From contig JAADJZ010000006.1 of NCBI GenBank assembly GCA_011032825.1, positions 558,001-622,000 on the forward strand: a stretch of 64,000 nt of DNA. The letters run 5' to 3'. The DNA is from Massariosphaeria phaeospora. Lineage: Eukaryota > Ascomycota > Dothideomycetes > Pleosporales. Shown one piece after another: positions 42,709 through 54,437 of this stretch. Made by a program: the position numbers and the translations under genes. How positions within the stretch are numbered: position 1 is the first letter of the stretch; each line of letters opens with the position of its first letter. The notes beneath the pieces are model-generated. The model had not been told where the DNA came from and ran no database searches. It was given only the letters and a program-made list of their open reading frames with translations.

Positions 42709-43911
42709 CTGAACAGCGCAATCTAATCCAGCAACACAAAGACATCCTCGAATCCTTCGTCCGTCGCTTTTCTCCGCTGCTTACCGCTTCCCCGGCCGCT
42801 GCAACTCTATTGCGCGTCGCCTGTTGCATGCGCTCAGCCACTAACGTGGCCATGCGTGCTGCGGCTTACTTACATGGAACCGCTTACTCACATACCGCAA
42901 CTTGCAACACCTTCCGCGTCCTGTTCCTCGTGCGTCCGAGCAGCATCAGCACCCATATTGAGGCCGCGATCGGTAGCCATCACGGTTGGCATGTATGTCA
43001 GCGAGGGTTGTCGGCTCCGGTGAATGTATCGGCATCCCGATTCGACAGCAAGAGCCAGTATGCTGAACCAGGTACTGCGCTACCTTGCATGCTACACATT
43101 AGATACCTTCGCTTTTTCTCTCATCGTCGCTCTTCCGTTGGTAGAATTGAGTGCGTTATATAGAGGGGGTTTCTTATGCGCTCGATCTCCAGATTCCACC
43201 CCGCAAATACAACACCGACCTTTTCCAACCCCCAAGCAGTCCCCCGGAAAAATCGCACAACCCAACACTCCAACGAAACTTGGAATTCCAAATTCGTGCT
43301 TATTTTTCGTCCAAAACCCTCTTCCTCTTCCTAGGCAGTGGTAGTGCAGTCTAACATCGCCATCCTTGCGCCACCAACCTGCCGACGTAAGCCCGCTATC
43401 ATCCCACACTGTCGAGGCTCAGCACCATGTACTTAGAATTGCGCTTGTAGGGATTTGGATCGATATGAAGCTAGTTCGGACTAAGGAGAAATGCGGGAAA
43501 GTCATGTAGAAGGATTGGAAGCTAGATGTCACTTGGTAGATACAACGGACCGAATTGTGTGACGCTTGACATAGCACTTGACGGGCGATTATGTGTTGAC
43601 GCTAGAAATGCGCTGCACGATAGAGGCCTTCTTGGGTGTTTGTGCCGTAATTCAGAAAGATATGCATTTGTAATGAGAAGGGACTATATGCTTCAGGACA
43701 TGCAATCAACGTAAACACAACGCTCTGAAATGCAGAACTCAGTCAATGGGAAAAGGTTTTGGCGCATCGTCTATTGCAACTGCCATCCCTAGGTAAGATC
43801 ACCGCAACGCCCCACCGCCCTCAATCAAGATCAAAACACCAAACGCCAAACATCAAATACCGAACATGGCACCCATCCCCTTTGCTCCATTACACCTGTC
43901 AACGAATCACA
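42709..43911. other. Region after the truncated factor, no gene supported
   Basis: One plus frame stays open to 43163 but its translation does not resemble the C-terminal half of Zn2Cys6 factors. No repeat noticed. Confidence 0.45.
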
Positions 43912-45072
43912 TCACTCCTCCTCGTCCTCGCTCTCCAGCTCCGGCCGACAGATCCTACACTCCATATATAGCCGCGCGCAAAACTCTCTAACCGTCATCT
44001 CGCTGCCCCCATCCCCACCCACACAGTGTCCCTTCGCGCACCACCACGCCCACTGCCCGCGATTCGCCGCATCGCGCTCGAGATAGTTCTCCCCCGGAGA
44101 CCACGTATCAAGGCTGAACGTTATACGATTGAGTCGAGGGCCGAGCGGGTCCGCGTCATCCGTCGTCGGTGAAGCTGGGGGAGACTGCTGAGATGTTGGC
44201 GACGACGAGGCGGACGCAGGTGGTGAGACGCCGCCCATGCTCTTGAAGGACTGTGATGCGTGGTACCAGACCCAGAGAGGGTTCCATAGCGGGTCGCCGA
44301 TGGCTTTGACGTGCAGGTTGACTTCTTGCACGTTTGGCACGTTGTGCAGTTCGGCGCGGATTTGGCGGGCCAGCGGCCAGGAGGAAATGCGCATGGCGCG
44401 GGGGTCTGGAACGCCGAGCATGGAGGACGTGGTGATGAGTTTTATGGTGATGTGGCGGAGGTGGGTGAGGGTTGTGGGGGAGAGGGCCCAGAGGCGTTGG
44501 GGAGGGGCGGGGACTGGAGATGGAAAAGGGGATGGTGACGAGGTAGGAGAGGAAGTTGGAGTTGGGATCGATGGTGGGTAGTTGGCTGGTGAGACGGTGA
44601 GATGGAAGGTGGCTTTCTTGCAGAGGTAGTCCATGTATTCGGCGTAGAGCTGCTTGTTGGCGAGGAGGATCCAATTGCTCTTGTGGGGCCCCGGCTGGTC
44701 TGTCCGAGAAGATGCAGATCCCCAATTCGTGGGCAGCATCCACGTCAAAGCTGAGGCATGCTGGTTGCTAGAGGGTGGTGGGGGAGGATATGCCGGGTCT
44801 TCGAGGAGGTAATCGAAAGCTCTCAACCTCAACTCCGGTGGAAGATCCATGAACCGGAACGGTGTAGTAGGTCCGTGCTGCATCGTATGGCGTAGTCTCT
44901 GGATCAAAACGTAGAGCAGTGGTGTAGCAACGACAGTAAGGATAGTGCAAACCAGGACGAGAGTATCCGGATAAGAGCTTGGGCTGGAAGACCGTAGTGA
45001 CACCGGATCTGCAGCCTTTAAGAAGGCTGCTTGATCATCGACCTGCATTGATAGATGTGGAGTTTTCATCAT
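43912..45072 (-). CDS. 2EXR/F-box-like protein with an N-terminal membrane segment
   Basis: Single exon, 386 residues (MMKTPHLSMQVDDQAAF). A hydrophobic stretch TLVLVCTILTVVATPLLYVL (about residues 37-56) suggests a membrane anchor. FRFMDLPPELRLRAFDYLL (about 72-90) is a 2EXR/F-box-like start; HKSNWILLANKQLYAEYMDY and THLRHITIKL follow, as in fungal 2EXR proteins. There are two Pro/Ser-rich linkers (about 170-190 and 285-305). The end is acidic (LESEDEEE). Role unknown. A membrane anchor on this family is uncommon. Confidence 0.75.
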   Translation of the reverse strand: MMKTPHLSMQVDDQAAFLKAADPVSLRSSSPSSYPDTLVLVCTILTVVATPLLYVLIQRLRHTMQHGPTTPFRFMDLPPELRLRAFDYLLEDPAYPPPPPSSNQHASALTWMLPTNWGSASSRTDQPGPHKSNWILLANKQLYAEYMDYLCKKATFHLTVSPANYPPSIPTPTSSPTSSPSPFPSPVPAPPQRLWALSPTTLTHLRHITIKLITTSSMLGVPDPRAMRISSWPLARQIRAELHNVPNVQEVNLHVKAIGDPLWNPLWVWYHASQSFKSMGGVSPPASASSSPTSQQSPPASPTTDDADPLGPRLNRITFSLDTWSPGENYLERDAANRGQWAWWCAKGHCVGGDGGSEMTVREFCARLYMECRICRPELESEDEEE

Positions 45073-47315
45073 GGTGTGCTAGTGTTACGGACACCGAGTT
45101 GGGGCTCGAGACACAAGGCTTGCTGCACGTCCGACCCGCACGTACCGTAGTAACACCTGCAGACGACTCCACTCGTACCTTGTTGTTCCTGTACAAAGAA
45201 GGACGGACAAGCCACGCAGAAAGCTCAGCTCAGATCGACCGGGATGTTGAATAGCGCGGATCCAGATTGTGGGAGTTGGGCGATACGACGGAGCGTGGGG
45301 AAGCGAGAGTTTTGACAGTTGTATCGGGAGAGAACAAGAAGTAAAAGTAGATAGAAGAAAGGAAATCAGTTTGACTGCGACGTAGACGTCCAGCAATTCA
45401 ATCTTGCTGCCTGGCGCCGTCACCTGCCAGCTCATTTCACCGCCACACTGTGGCAGCAGCTCACAGGGCAGCGCAGCGCGTCAGCGTTACACAATACGAG
45501 CCAACCTCAACAAGTCCACAAGCCTCCAATTTCAAACCCCTCAACCCCCAAATAGCCAACTCGCGTGCGTACAGCTCTGATCGCCTACGATGTATCTGCA
45601 TGCAAGGTACGTGGAGTCCCTTTTGCGGCAGCCAAGCGCCAGCGGAGATCGGTTCGCCAGAACAGATCGCTTCAGCCTCCAAGCGCACTCGGCCAGCGGA
45701 GGAATCTGCTGCAAGGCAACGAGGACCTACCAAATGCGGATGAAGATCGGTATGTGGGATCGGAAATTTAGATGGCGTAAAAATGGGAAGGAGCAGTTGG
45801 CGTTAGGGATGAGTGCGGCCGAGAATCCGAAGTTGTGGTTGTGGAGGAACCGAGCCAAGCACAACGAAGCGCGTTGGTGATTACTAAGTTGGCAGCACCA
45901 AAGCTCACACGTAAGGCATCCCTCAGGTACGTACTACGTAGTCGTTACCCAAAGCACAAATTGTTAGCGCTCGACGCCTTCTTCGTCGTGGCCGAGGTCC
46001 GGCTGCACATTTGATGCCATCTCAGCAGGATCACATGTCCTTGCCATCAAACTGCCGACCCCTAGCTCCCCTAGCTCCCCTACATGCGTGCAACAAACAG
46101 ATGTGAAGATCTGGTCAGTCCAGAACAAAGTGGAAACCAACTCTGGGCATCTTAAACCCTGTCTAATTGATAACTGACCGGCACCCAACACGCATGAAAC
46201 CCCTCAACAAGAGAAAACAAAGAATGATCCCGCTGTTGTCTAAAAATAAAAAGAGGGAGAAGCCGTAAGTATCAAGGTAGATGGAGAAAATTCTGTCAGA
46301 CTATTTCTGTGCATATGTAGCAGGAAGAGCGGGGTGGGGTGGGGGTGAGCACTTATGGAAACAGAACCTCTGGATCTAAAGAGATGAATCCGCGCGCCTC
46401 CAAAAGGATTGTCTAACGCAGCAATATAACTACATAAAGCTACAATCCTATACACAGCGTTTACTTAACTCCACAAGACATGATATAAAATCTAAGTAGT
46501 AGATAGGGTTTTAGTCCCGGAGATCCCGTTTCCGCAAGAGGGTGGGGTAGGCCAACAATGGCTGACGTCATCTATCCTCGCCTAGCTGGTCATTGGCGGG
46601 CCGCTCGCTTTCATCAGTCCATCACTCCTTCACTCCCCTTTTACGATCCAAGTAAACGAGCTATGCTTCTCCAGTTCCGCATGTTAGTAGTGCTTGTTCA
46701 ATGCGCGTGCGTGGAGCAGTCGTAAGAGAGATAATTTTCGATACAAAAACCTAGTATTGATGGGGGTGATATATACAAGCTCTAGATACAAAGGTATAAT
46801 AACAGTGTTTAGAGACGAAGCCATGTTTCATCGCAAGAGCGAATCAACCCGACTCGACTCGCAACGTAGAAAGATAAAGAGGGCTGCGCAAACACAAGAG
46901 GTCGGCAGAGACGAAGGAAAGATCGACGGAAAAGAGACGGAAGCCCGAGCATTGCTTGCACGTTCAGGTCTAGGCGCGGCGAGATACCCTGTAGTAAGAC
47001 TGCTTTACAGTTAGTCAAGCTAGGAAACAGGGCTCAGGAGCGTGATTGGAGTGGGCTTACAGATATCTCAACTTATACTGCCTAGCACATGAAAGATCGG
47101 GAGCGATCGTACATTTGCTCGTAGTGTCGTTCCGGCTTTGTATCATACCATGAGGTGAAAAACTTCCGTTCGCAATTGTCATCGCTACATCGCTGTCAGT
47201 CAATCGCTCCAATAAGTTTCAGAGACTGGAACTGGAGACGGCAATAAACACCATCACTGATGTATATCTACTCGGCTCTTCCTCTCGTCACGCCAGCTAG
47301 GGACAGCGTTACTTA
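45073..47315. other. Intergenic, 2.2 kb, nothing supported
   Basis: No frame with protein-like composition. 45.45-45.88 kb is open in several frames without conserved motifs. AT-rich and purine-rich patches at 46.2-46.5 kb. Confidence 0.5.
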
Positions 47316-47570
47316 CTAGTAGTGAACGCAATACTCGCAACTACCCGAAATATCAAATTGGTACACCGATCCGTTGTCCGGAGACTCGCCCGCCTTTTTT
47401 ATGTTGGTGCATGTTTTGCCACCACCGGGGACAACCCCGGCAGTTTCAGGGCCGAGGGCCTTGTCGTACCACGAGCCGCAGCTATCGCGAGCGACGAGCG
47501 GCTTGGAAGAGGGAGCCGCGGCCGCAGTTGCGGCGAGAATGGCGAAGCCGACGACGGATGTGAAGTGCAT
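47316..47570 (-). CDS. Small secreted cysteine-containing protein
   Basis: Single exon, 84 residues; the ATG at 47570 lies in ACTATCACCATGC. The frame runs open upstream but that part has no protein character. Residues 1-19 (MHFTSVVGFAILAATAAAA) are a clear signal peptide, followed by a short Ser/Lys pro-like segment ending in VAR. The mature part of about 55 residues has four Cys (DSC, KTC, GSC, YC), enough for two disulfides, and ends CEYCVHY. Size and pattern fit effector-like or antimicrobial-like small secreted proteins; the family is not recognised. Odd: the stop codon TAG overlaps a GTAAGT, so a spliced longer form is conceivable. Confidence 0.7.
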   Translation of the reverse strand: MHFTSVVGFAILAATAAAAPSSKPLVARDSCGSWYDKALGPETAGVVPGGGKTCTNIKKAGESPDNGSVYQFDISGSCEYCVHY

Positions 47571-50151
47571 GGTGATAGTTGTAAAGGAGACTAGCTCGAA
47601 GAATTGAACGATTGAATGAGTAGTGGTAGAAGACGAAAGAGTGTTGGATGGGCTGGTTTGGATATGGTATCTATGGGCAGGCTTGATGGAACTCTTATAC
47701 TCCAGTCCAGCTTCACACGTACCATATGCATACACCAGATGCCCGCGCCGGGGACCGATTACCAGAACACCAGCATCAAAGCCGCTCATAGCGTCTCCCA
47801 TAATCTCCGCCAAAACTCTCCATGACGCCCAATAGACTCTGGTCTTCTTGCGGGGAGCGGTATCCTCGATCCCATTACCAGAGTCTAAGCCACACCATAC
47901 GTTATTCGCACGACTCTTCAAACCTATCTCAGCGCGAGATCGGTTTCCGATTTACCGATTGGCTGAATTGTCTAAATCGTCTATGGAGATCACTATATTC
48001 GCGGCTTCGGAGTACAATTACCAGTGCCTATGGAGACCGTGCCAAGTCATGCTATCCACTAAAAGATTCTCTCCTACTATGCACTCCCATATCACACTAC
48101 TACCATCTTCTATTCCACCCACAACGCTTACAAGCATCGTTTAACGTGGTCGATAGGGTCAGCATTCGGTAAGACCAGGCATCATTAAACGGTATCTCAC
48201 GTCTATACAGAGCAATCTCATTTCCAGTGTCGAAGCATCGCAGAGCAGCCTCGCCATCCCTCACTCCTTCTCAGCGCTCCTCATCCCAATCGGACTCCGA
48301 TCCATGCATTATGAAACATTCGATCAATCAATAGCAAAGCCTCGGCATCTCGGCTGTTTGAACAAAGTCCGTAGTCGGCTTCATGTAAGTCGTCGTTTAC
48401 CGAGCTCTCGCGCGAGACTCCATCATCCGCCGTGCGTCGATGGGGAAGACCAAAACTTCCAATTCTTCGAAGGCGTCGAGTTCTCCCTCGCCAAACTATT
48501 GTTTCCACTTCTACAGTAGTCGTAGAATATACGACTCTACTGCTTGCCCTCCACGGTACTCCTCTTTGCAGGCCCCTATCGACGTTACAGCGCTGTGTTC
48601 GGCAGCTTCGCACCCTCACGGCTTCGTCTCCTATTCACGAACTCAGTTCTCCGTACCATGACTTCCCACTCGCGTCTAGACAGGAGGAGATAGGACCGGC
48701 TCACCTGGCAACCACGGCACATGAGTATCATCACGGCATATCAGACAGTCACGGACTTCCTATACGCAGGCGCCAGCAAGCGACTACACATCGGAGAAGA
48801 GAACTCCAAAAAGACCAAGAGAAGAAATTGTGCATACAAACCAGTTCTTTTTCGAGGCCCTTTCATCGCCCCACTCAATAATGATCCGGAACCACGCAGT
48901 AATTTGATGGCTGTAAAAAATCCAAGAAGAGAGGGATTGCGCAGCGGTAAGAAGATATACAGTACTATCCGGAAGCTCATGCGACGAGTATACTTCTTCT
49001 GAGGTTGAACGCTCAGTCAAATCTTTTCTCCTCATATCCCTGGTTCTTTGGAGTTGAGTTGAGCTGAGTTGAGCTGAGCTGAGCCGAGTTGGTAGATTGC
49101 TATTTCGGCAGCGAGACAAAGTAAAGAACCGCCCTGTCCCTGGTCGATGCTGCATCCCATCCATCAAGTACTGACGCTCCGCCTGCTTTGCTCAATCAAA
49201 GTAGAGGTGAACCAAACATAGCACTCAGACACCCACGCTACTATCTACCCGTCATTCCACTGTACACTGTACTTAAAGGTCTAGAAGCGACAGTGGGCGT
49301 GAGCTGAGCTGAGCTGAGCTCGGCGTAGTGTGTGTGCGTGCGTGTGTGTATGTGTGTATGCAGCTACGACTTTAAGACAACATGAGAAGAGTCCCTATTG
49401 AGTAGGTTTGACAGCTAGAGCAAAGCATAGTGCTACCTACCTATTCCCCTCAAAGCCAACGCAGCAGCCTACATCTTCAAGCATCAAGACTCATCATCCA
49501 TCCTCACATCCTCACATCCTCACATCCTCTCATTCTCTCATTCATTCATCCATTCATCGAATCTCCACCTCCACAATAGCACGCATTTTTCCACCCAAGC
49601 TGGTACCTAGTAAGGTAGACAGAGACGCTGGATTTGTAGTATGTAGTATGTATGGACAATCCACAGTTGATTCCCATAATTTGACACATTCCACTTTCTT
49701 CTCATCTTCGTGTCCACATTCCATTGCATGACTTTGACTTTGACTGACTAAGTGACGCGGAAAGAAAGCGCAAGAACAGTGGTATCATCTATGAAAAAAA
49801 AAAACGAACAGAAATCGAGCTGCATATGTAAGAGTCCCATGCACGCCCCATGCAAGGCCGTAGAAAAAAACTCCATGTGTTGTGACTACCAAGTAGGGGC
49901 TTTCAGCCCCGTTTTCGACCGACCTTCATACAACAGCTGGGTCATATTACCCATTCGTGCAACTTTCAGTCAACAGCCAAGTCATATACATGCCCCTTAG
50001 AGGGACTGGTATCATCATCGTAATCATCAACAACAACAACATCGGCACCACCCTTGCAGTGTTTAGGATTCATCTCGTTGTCGCTCTGGCATCGATGCTT
50101 CGGCCACATCTTCAGCCTACTGGCCGGAAACATCGGCCTCTCATGCCACTG
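47571..50151. other. Intergenic, 2.6 kb, simple repeats
   Basis: No gene supported. Simple repeats: GAGTT/GAGCT pentamers at 49051-49095 and GAGCT pentamers at 49300-49322, a GT-rich run at 49328-49361, and CATCCTCA/CATTC-type runs at 49490-49560. Confidence 0.55.
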
Positions 50152-52156
50152 TCAGGCAACCAGAGTCTGGTACTCGGCGCCCTTGCTCTCGGGCGCGCCT
50201 AGCCGCGCATTGGCGTGGGCAAGGCTGGACTTCGCCGCCTCTTGGAGCTGGGCTTCGACTCCTCCTCGGTCGCGGTCTCTTTCTATGCTCAGTGGCGAGT
50301 TTCGACTCGAGGTTGCGTGAGGCTCTGGAGGGACTCCGCGCGGCCCAATACTCGTCGCTGGGAGCGAAGGCGTCACTACTTGCCGAGGTGGGGTCAACAT
50401 AGATGCTGGTGAGCCGGTGCTGGCACGCTCTCGACTCTCGACATCCTCGCCTTCACTGTGCATACCACTGCTCATGGCGGCAGGGTGGGCAAAGGCGCCG
50501 CGCAGCTCGTTCTCTCGGACTTCTTTCCAGGAACATTTAGCATGCTTTTTGGTGCAGCCCATACAGGCAGTCAGATTCTTGAGGCAGTCCATGTGCAGCC
50601 TACGACAGCGATCACACGGAGGCAGAATTCGCTCATTCCTAGCAAGAGCTTCCATTCGGTGGATCATTTCTGCTTTGAATGGGCCACCGTCATCTTTCTC
50701 CTGTGGCTGGTTCGCGCGTTGACTGGATGCGGCAAGTAAGTTCGCCGGAGTGCTCGGAATCGGAACAGGCGAGGTCATCATGCTCTGCAGCTCGGCTTCT
50801 GACATCTGAGTCGCCTTCGATAAGTCAGATGGGCCTATCTCGACAGGCTTCGGAGGCGGTTTCGGGTGAGTGGGGATTGGTGTGGTGGAATGAGAGGGTG
50901 GTTGTCCCAGGGAGGGACGTCTTGCTTCAACAGCACCGTTTGGGGGTTGAGATGGACGCCGGTCACTTAGAGTGTGAAATTTGGCCATCAATTCGGTCCG
51001 AGTAGACGTTGACGCACCATTCCCATTCCCGTTTCCGGTCCCAGTCCCAGTCCCGCTTCCGCTCCCATGTCCGTTCTGCTCGGGAGCTGGGCGGGAGTTG
51101 ACTGCAACAAACCCGCCAGGGGACGACTGCGTGTTCTGAGTGTGGTTCGTAACATTCGTGGTAGTTGCTTGCGAGGAAGTGCCATTCATCAAAGCCACGT
51201 TGGACGGGCTAGAAGGACGGGCTGGCGGACCAGGGCTCGCAGTCGCTCTTCGATCGATGATGGCTTGCTTTCTGCCTTTCAATCTATGATTCAACTGTCG
51301 GGTACGGGCGGCGACTGTCCATGTTAGCTGATTCTTAACCAAAGAGACTATAATCCAAAAAACACGGGCTGTGTGTAAGCATTCACTCTGCTCCCTCACC
51401 CATCATAGGTTACATGCACAGAGGACGGACATCAAAGACCATAGACGCGAGCTTTACGAGACTAGCGGCAGTTGGCATAGACTTACCTTGATCAGCCAAT
51501 TGACAGATCTGGCCGAGGTTCTTTTCCAATATCTCCAGCGTCCCCAGCTCCTTCTCTTCGTCCTCGATGATTGGTTGTGGCGGGATCATCTTCTGCGGAA
51601 TGCCCGAGGAGATGAGCACGTAGTCTTCCTCGGATATCTGAACCCGGCACTGCTTGGTGTAGAATTGACAGACTCGCGCGCCCTCACTCATCTGGCCCAG
51701 CGAGAACTGTTCCGGCTTGTTGCGCGCAAACTCGACCACATCCAGCCAAGTCACCGTAGTCCCGTCCTTGCCATGGCTCTTCAGCACCCGCGGCGGGCCG
51801 TCGAACAGCCTCTCAAATCTTTTAATCAGGATGGGGCCCAGCGGTCGTGCGCCTAGATTGCAAGCCATGCTCTCGTGGCGGTCCAACACGCCCTGGTAGT
51901 CGGTGAGCAGCGACAAGATGTTCGGCAGCGTGTCATCGTTGGTGATGAGTGGCAGGTCGTTGTCGCATTGGCGGGCGAGATAGTTGATCTGTAGGTGGTT
52001 GTGCGTCTTGGCGGCCTTTTGCAGCGGCGCGGTTTGGGCATGCACAGTGTCATGCGACGGGCTTCGCTTGCGCTTGAGGTCGGTGGCGACGGGCGTGTGA
52101 AGGTTCGGATTCATGGCGGCAGGATCGCTCATAGCGTGCGAGTCGATAGTGGTCAT
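50152..52156 (-). CDS. Zn2Cys6-type fungal transcriptional regulator
   Basis: Exons are 51487-52156 and 50152-51314, giving 610 residues; the 172-nt intron has donor GTAAGT, branch GCTAAC and acceptor GACAG. The start is ATG 52156 (MTTIDSHAMSDPAAM). Residues about 60-230 form a globular part (LPNILSLLTDYQGVLDRHES, GPILIKRFERLFDGPPRVL, WLDVVEFARNKPEQFSLGQM, VCQFYTKQCRVQISEEDYV). The middle is Ser/Thr/Gly/Asn-rich. The zinc cluster is C-terminal: C457-x2-C460-x6-C467-x6-C474-x2-C477-x6-C484 (CDRCRRLHMDC ... CMGCTKKHAKC). Placing the cluster near the C terminus rather than the N terminus, after a conserved N-terminal region, is characteristic of a separate fungal group; I do not assign a gene name. 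Confidence 0.82.
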
Positions 52157-53777
52157 GATGTTGCGCGAGCGGGGAGGGACAATGCAGCGATGTGAGGTGG
52201 TGGGCCGCGTGGATGCTCGGGAGGGATGGTGGGAGTGGGAGAGGGTGCGGGTGGAGAGGGTCTGAGGAGGGAGGAGGGAGGAGCGGAGTGACGGCGGGAA
52301 CAACCACGCCCCAGGAACACAGGCAGCAGCACACAGCGCACACAGCAGTGGCGGCCGAGACTAGCAGAATGAAGTGGAAAGCAGACAGGCCATGGCACAG
52401 GCGAGAAGGCAACGCAGAGGCAGAAGGTGATGGCGCGAGGAGGAGGAGCAGGAGCAGAGCGAAAGAGGAGCGCGAGGGGCGGACAGCCGCCGTCGTGGGT
52501 CGCGGGCAGGGTGCGGCACTGCGGGTGCTGGTGGTCGTCGGGAGCAGCCACCACCGCCGGCGACAAGACGGAAGACAAGACAAGACAAGCCAGCTCCAGC
52601 GGCCAGCTCCAGCGGCGGAACACAACTCCAGGGCCACGGAGCCAATCAGCAGCGTGCCGGCGACGAGTCCAGACATGGGCCTGGGCCGGATCTTCGCCGT
52701 GCTGCGCTGCTCTCTCTGCGGCACCGCGCCCGCCAGAAAAGACGCACGCACGCCAGGGAATAACGCCTCGCATTTCCGGACCCAGCCCAGCCCCGCGCCG
52801 CAGCCTGAAACTGCCTGCGAGTGGCCCTTTGCTGATGAGGGCGAGCGGGCCAGCGGGGGGGAGGGGGCATACGTACCACTTCCACCAGTACGAGGCTGCG
52901 TCAGCTGTGGCATGTGCTGTCGGGGACACCAGACACCAGCGGGCGCGTGTGATGAGCCAGCGGGCGTAGCCAACACCGTGACGGCCTTTCGCCCGTGGAC
53001 ACTGGACAGCTCCCGGTGGCGGCGAGCTGATCGCTGACAGGCGGAAAGACCTGGGGGGTCGTGGCCGCGCACCAACCAGAGCCCTCTCGGCCCGCGGGAT
53101 TCCATGCGCATGTGCGAGCGGGATTTGTCCACTATGGCGCGAGGGCGCGAGAGAGGGCGCGAGAGGAACCAGTCCGCCGCCCCCCCCTGCCGCACACCCA
53201 CCCGCCGACCTGCCGCGACCCGCCGCCTCGCCAGAGTCACCACTACCCAGCCCTGACGATGGGGTCCGAAAGTCATCTCCGACCTACGGAGCCGGGAGTA
53301 CTGAGCTGCTTCTGGCTGAGTCAAATTTACTACCGAAGACTGTTAGATCGTTAGTACATTACTTCCCAGTGAGTACCGTCGCTTCTCTCTACTCCCGGGA
53401 TCGCGTAGGTAGACAGTAATATACGGTGCAGTATAGCAGGGCTTTAGATACAATGAAGAATCCCCTTCATTGCCGGCCGATATCTCTCACACGATCAAGA
53501 GGAGTGCGTGAAGTCTGTGACGACGGGCAATGGATTCTGTCATGGAAATAGCTGTCGTCAGCGGAGATGACCCGCGGGCTTCTCCACCCCCCGGGGGGGC
53601 TCACATAATCCACCGCAGCTAAGCCAGAACGCGGCTAGCCCCGACACGTGATATCGCTCGCTGCACAGACCAATAGCGTCTCCGGTTCGGAAAGCTCCCA
53701 CACTTCCGCCCACACGCGCAGCCGCGAACGAAGCTCGCCCTCACCAATACTCTCCTTCTCTTTTACTCCATACGAGC
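52157..53777. other. GC-rich divergent region between the regulator and LSM7
   Basis: 1.6 kb, very GC-rich at 52.2-53.2 kb, therefore open in up to four frames at once; none has conserved motifs. It presumably holds the long 5' leader of the regulator and both promoters. Confidence 0.55.
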
Positions 53778-54437
53778 ATGTCCGAGCGCGGAGCCTTCCG
53801 AGGCGGTGGTCGGGGCGGAAGCCGTGGTGGAGATCGCGGTGGGCGCGGCGGCGGAGGTCGAGGCGCACACGGCGGAGGAGCTGGCGGTGCTGGCGGTGGT
53901 GGTGGTGCTCCGGCAGCAGCAGCAGCAGGAGGGCAGACGGAGCGGCCGAAGAAAGAGAACATCCTCGACCTCAGCAAATACATGGACAAGCAGATCACCG
54001 TCAAGTTCAGCGGCGGGAGAGAAAGTAGGTCCTTCCCAATTGCTCTGCTCTGCCCACGGAAGCGGGGGCGGGGCCCATATCTTCCTTCGACGGAAGACAG
54101 GGAAGACTTGTGGTCTGCGAAAGGAAAAACTGGCAATGGGAAAGAAAGCAGTGCTAACGAACCCTCTGTACAGTAATGGGCACACTAAAAGGCTACGACC
54201 AGCTCATGAACCTCGTCCTCGACGAAGTGCAAGAAGCCATGAGTACGGACTCCCTCCTGATCCCGTTCCCCACCCAGCACGCAAGCTAATCAATGCTGTT
54301 GCAAAGCCTCCGAGGACGGCACTATGCACTGGCGCAAGCTGGGTCTCATCGTCGCCCGCGGCACGCTGCTCGTCGTCATCTCGCCCGTCGAGGGTAGCGA
54401 GGAAATCGCAAACCCGTTCGTCCAAGAGGAAGAATGA
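53778..54437 (+). CDS. LSM7: U6 snRNA-associated Sm-like protein LSm7
   Basis: Exons are 53778-54024, 54174-54242 and 54307-54437, giving 148 residues. The Sm1 motif is ILDLSKYMDKQITVKFSGGR and continues across the first intron as IMGTLKGYDQLMNLVLDE; the Sm2 motif is LGLIVARGTLLVVISPVEG, and the end is EEIANPFVQEEE. Known role: member of the Lsm2-8 ring on U6 snRNA (splicing) and of Lsm1-7 (mRNA decapping). The first 55 residues are an RGG-type Gly/Arg extension (MSERGAFRGGGRGGSRGG...), found in other filamentous fungi but not in yeast Lsm7. The first intron (149 nt) is longer than usual here. Confidence 0.95.

Noticed and set aside
47571..47921. 117-residue N-terminal extension of the small secreted protein
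   Set aside because: It would bury the clear signal peptide inside the protein; the ATG at 47570 has a good context.
52192..53324. Overlapping open frames of up to 424 codons on both strands
   Set aside because: Four frames open at once in GC-rich DNA; translations are Arg/Ala/Pro-rich with no motif. Best explained as 5' leader and promoter of the regulator and LSM7.
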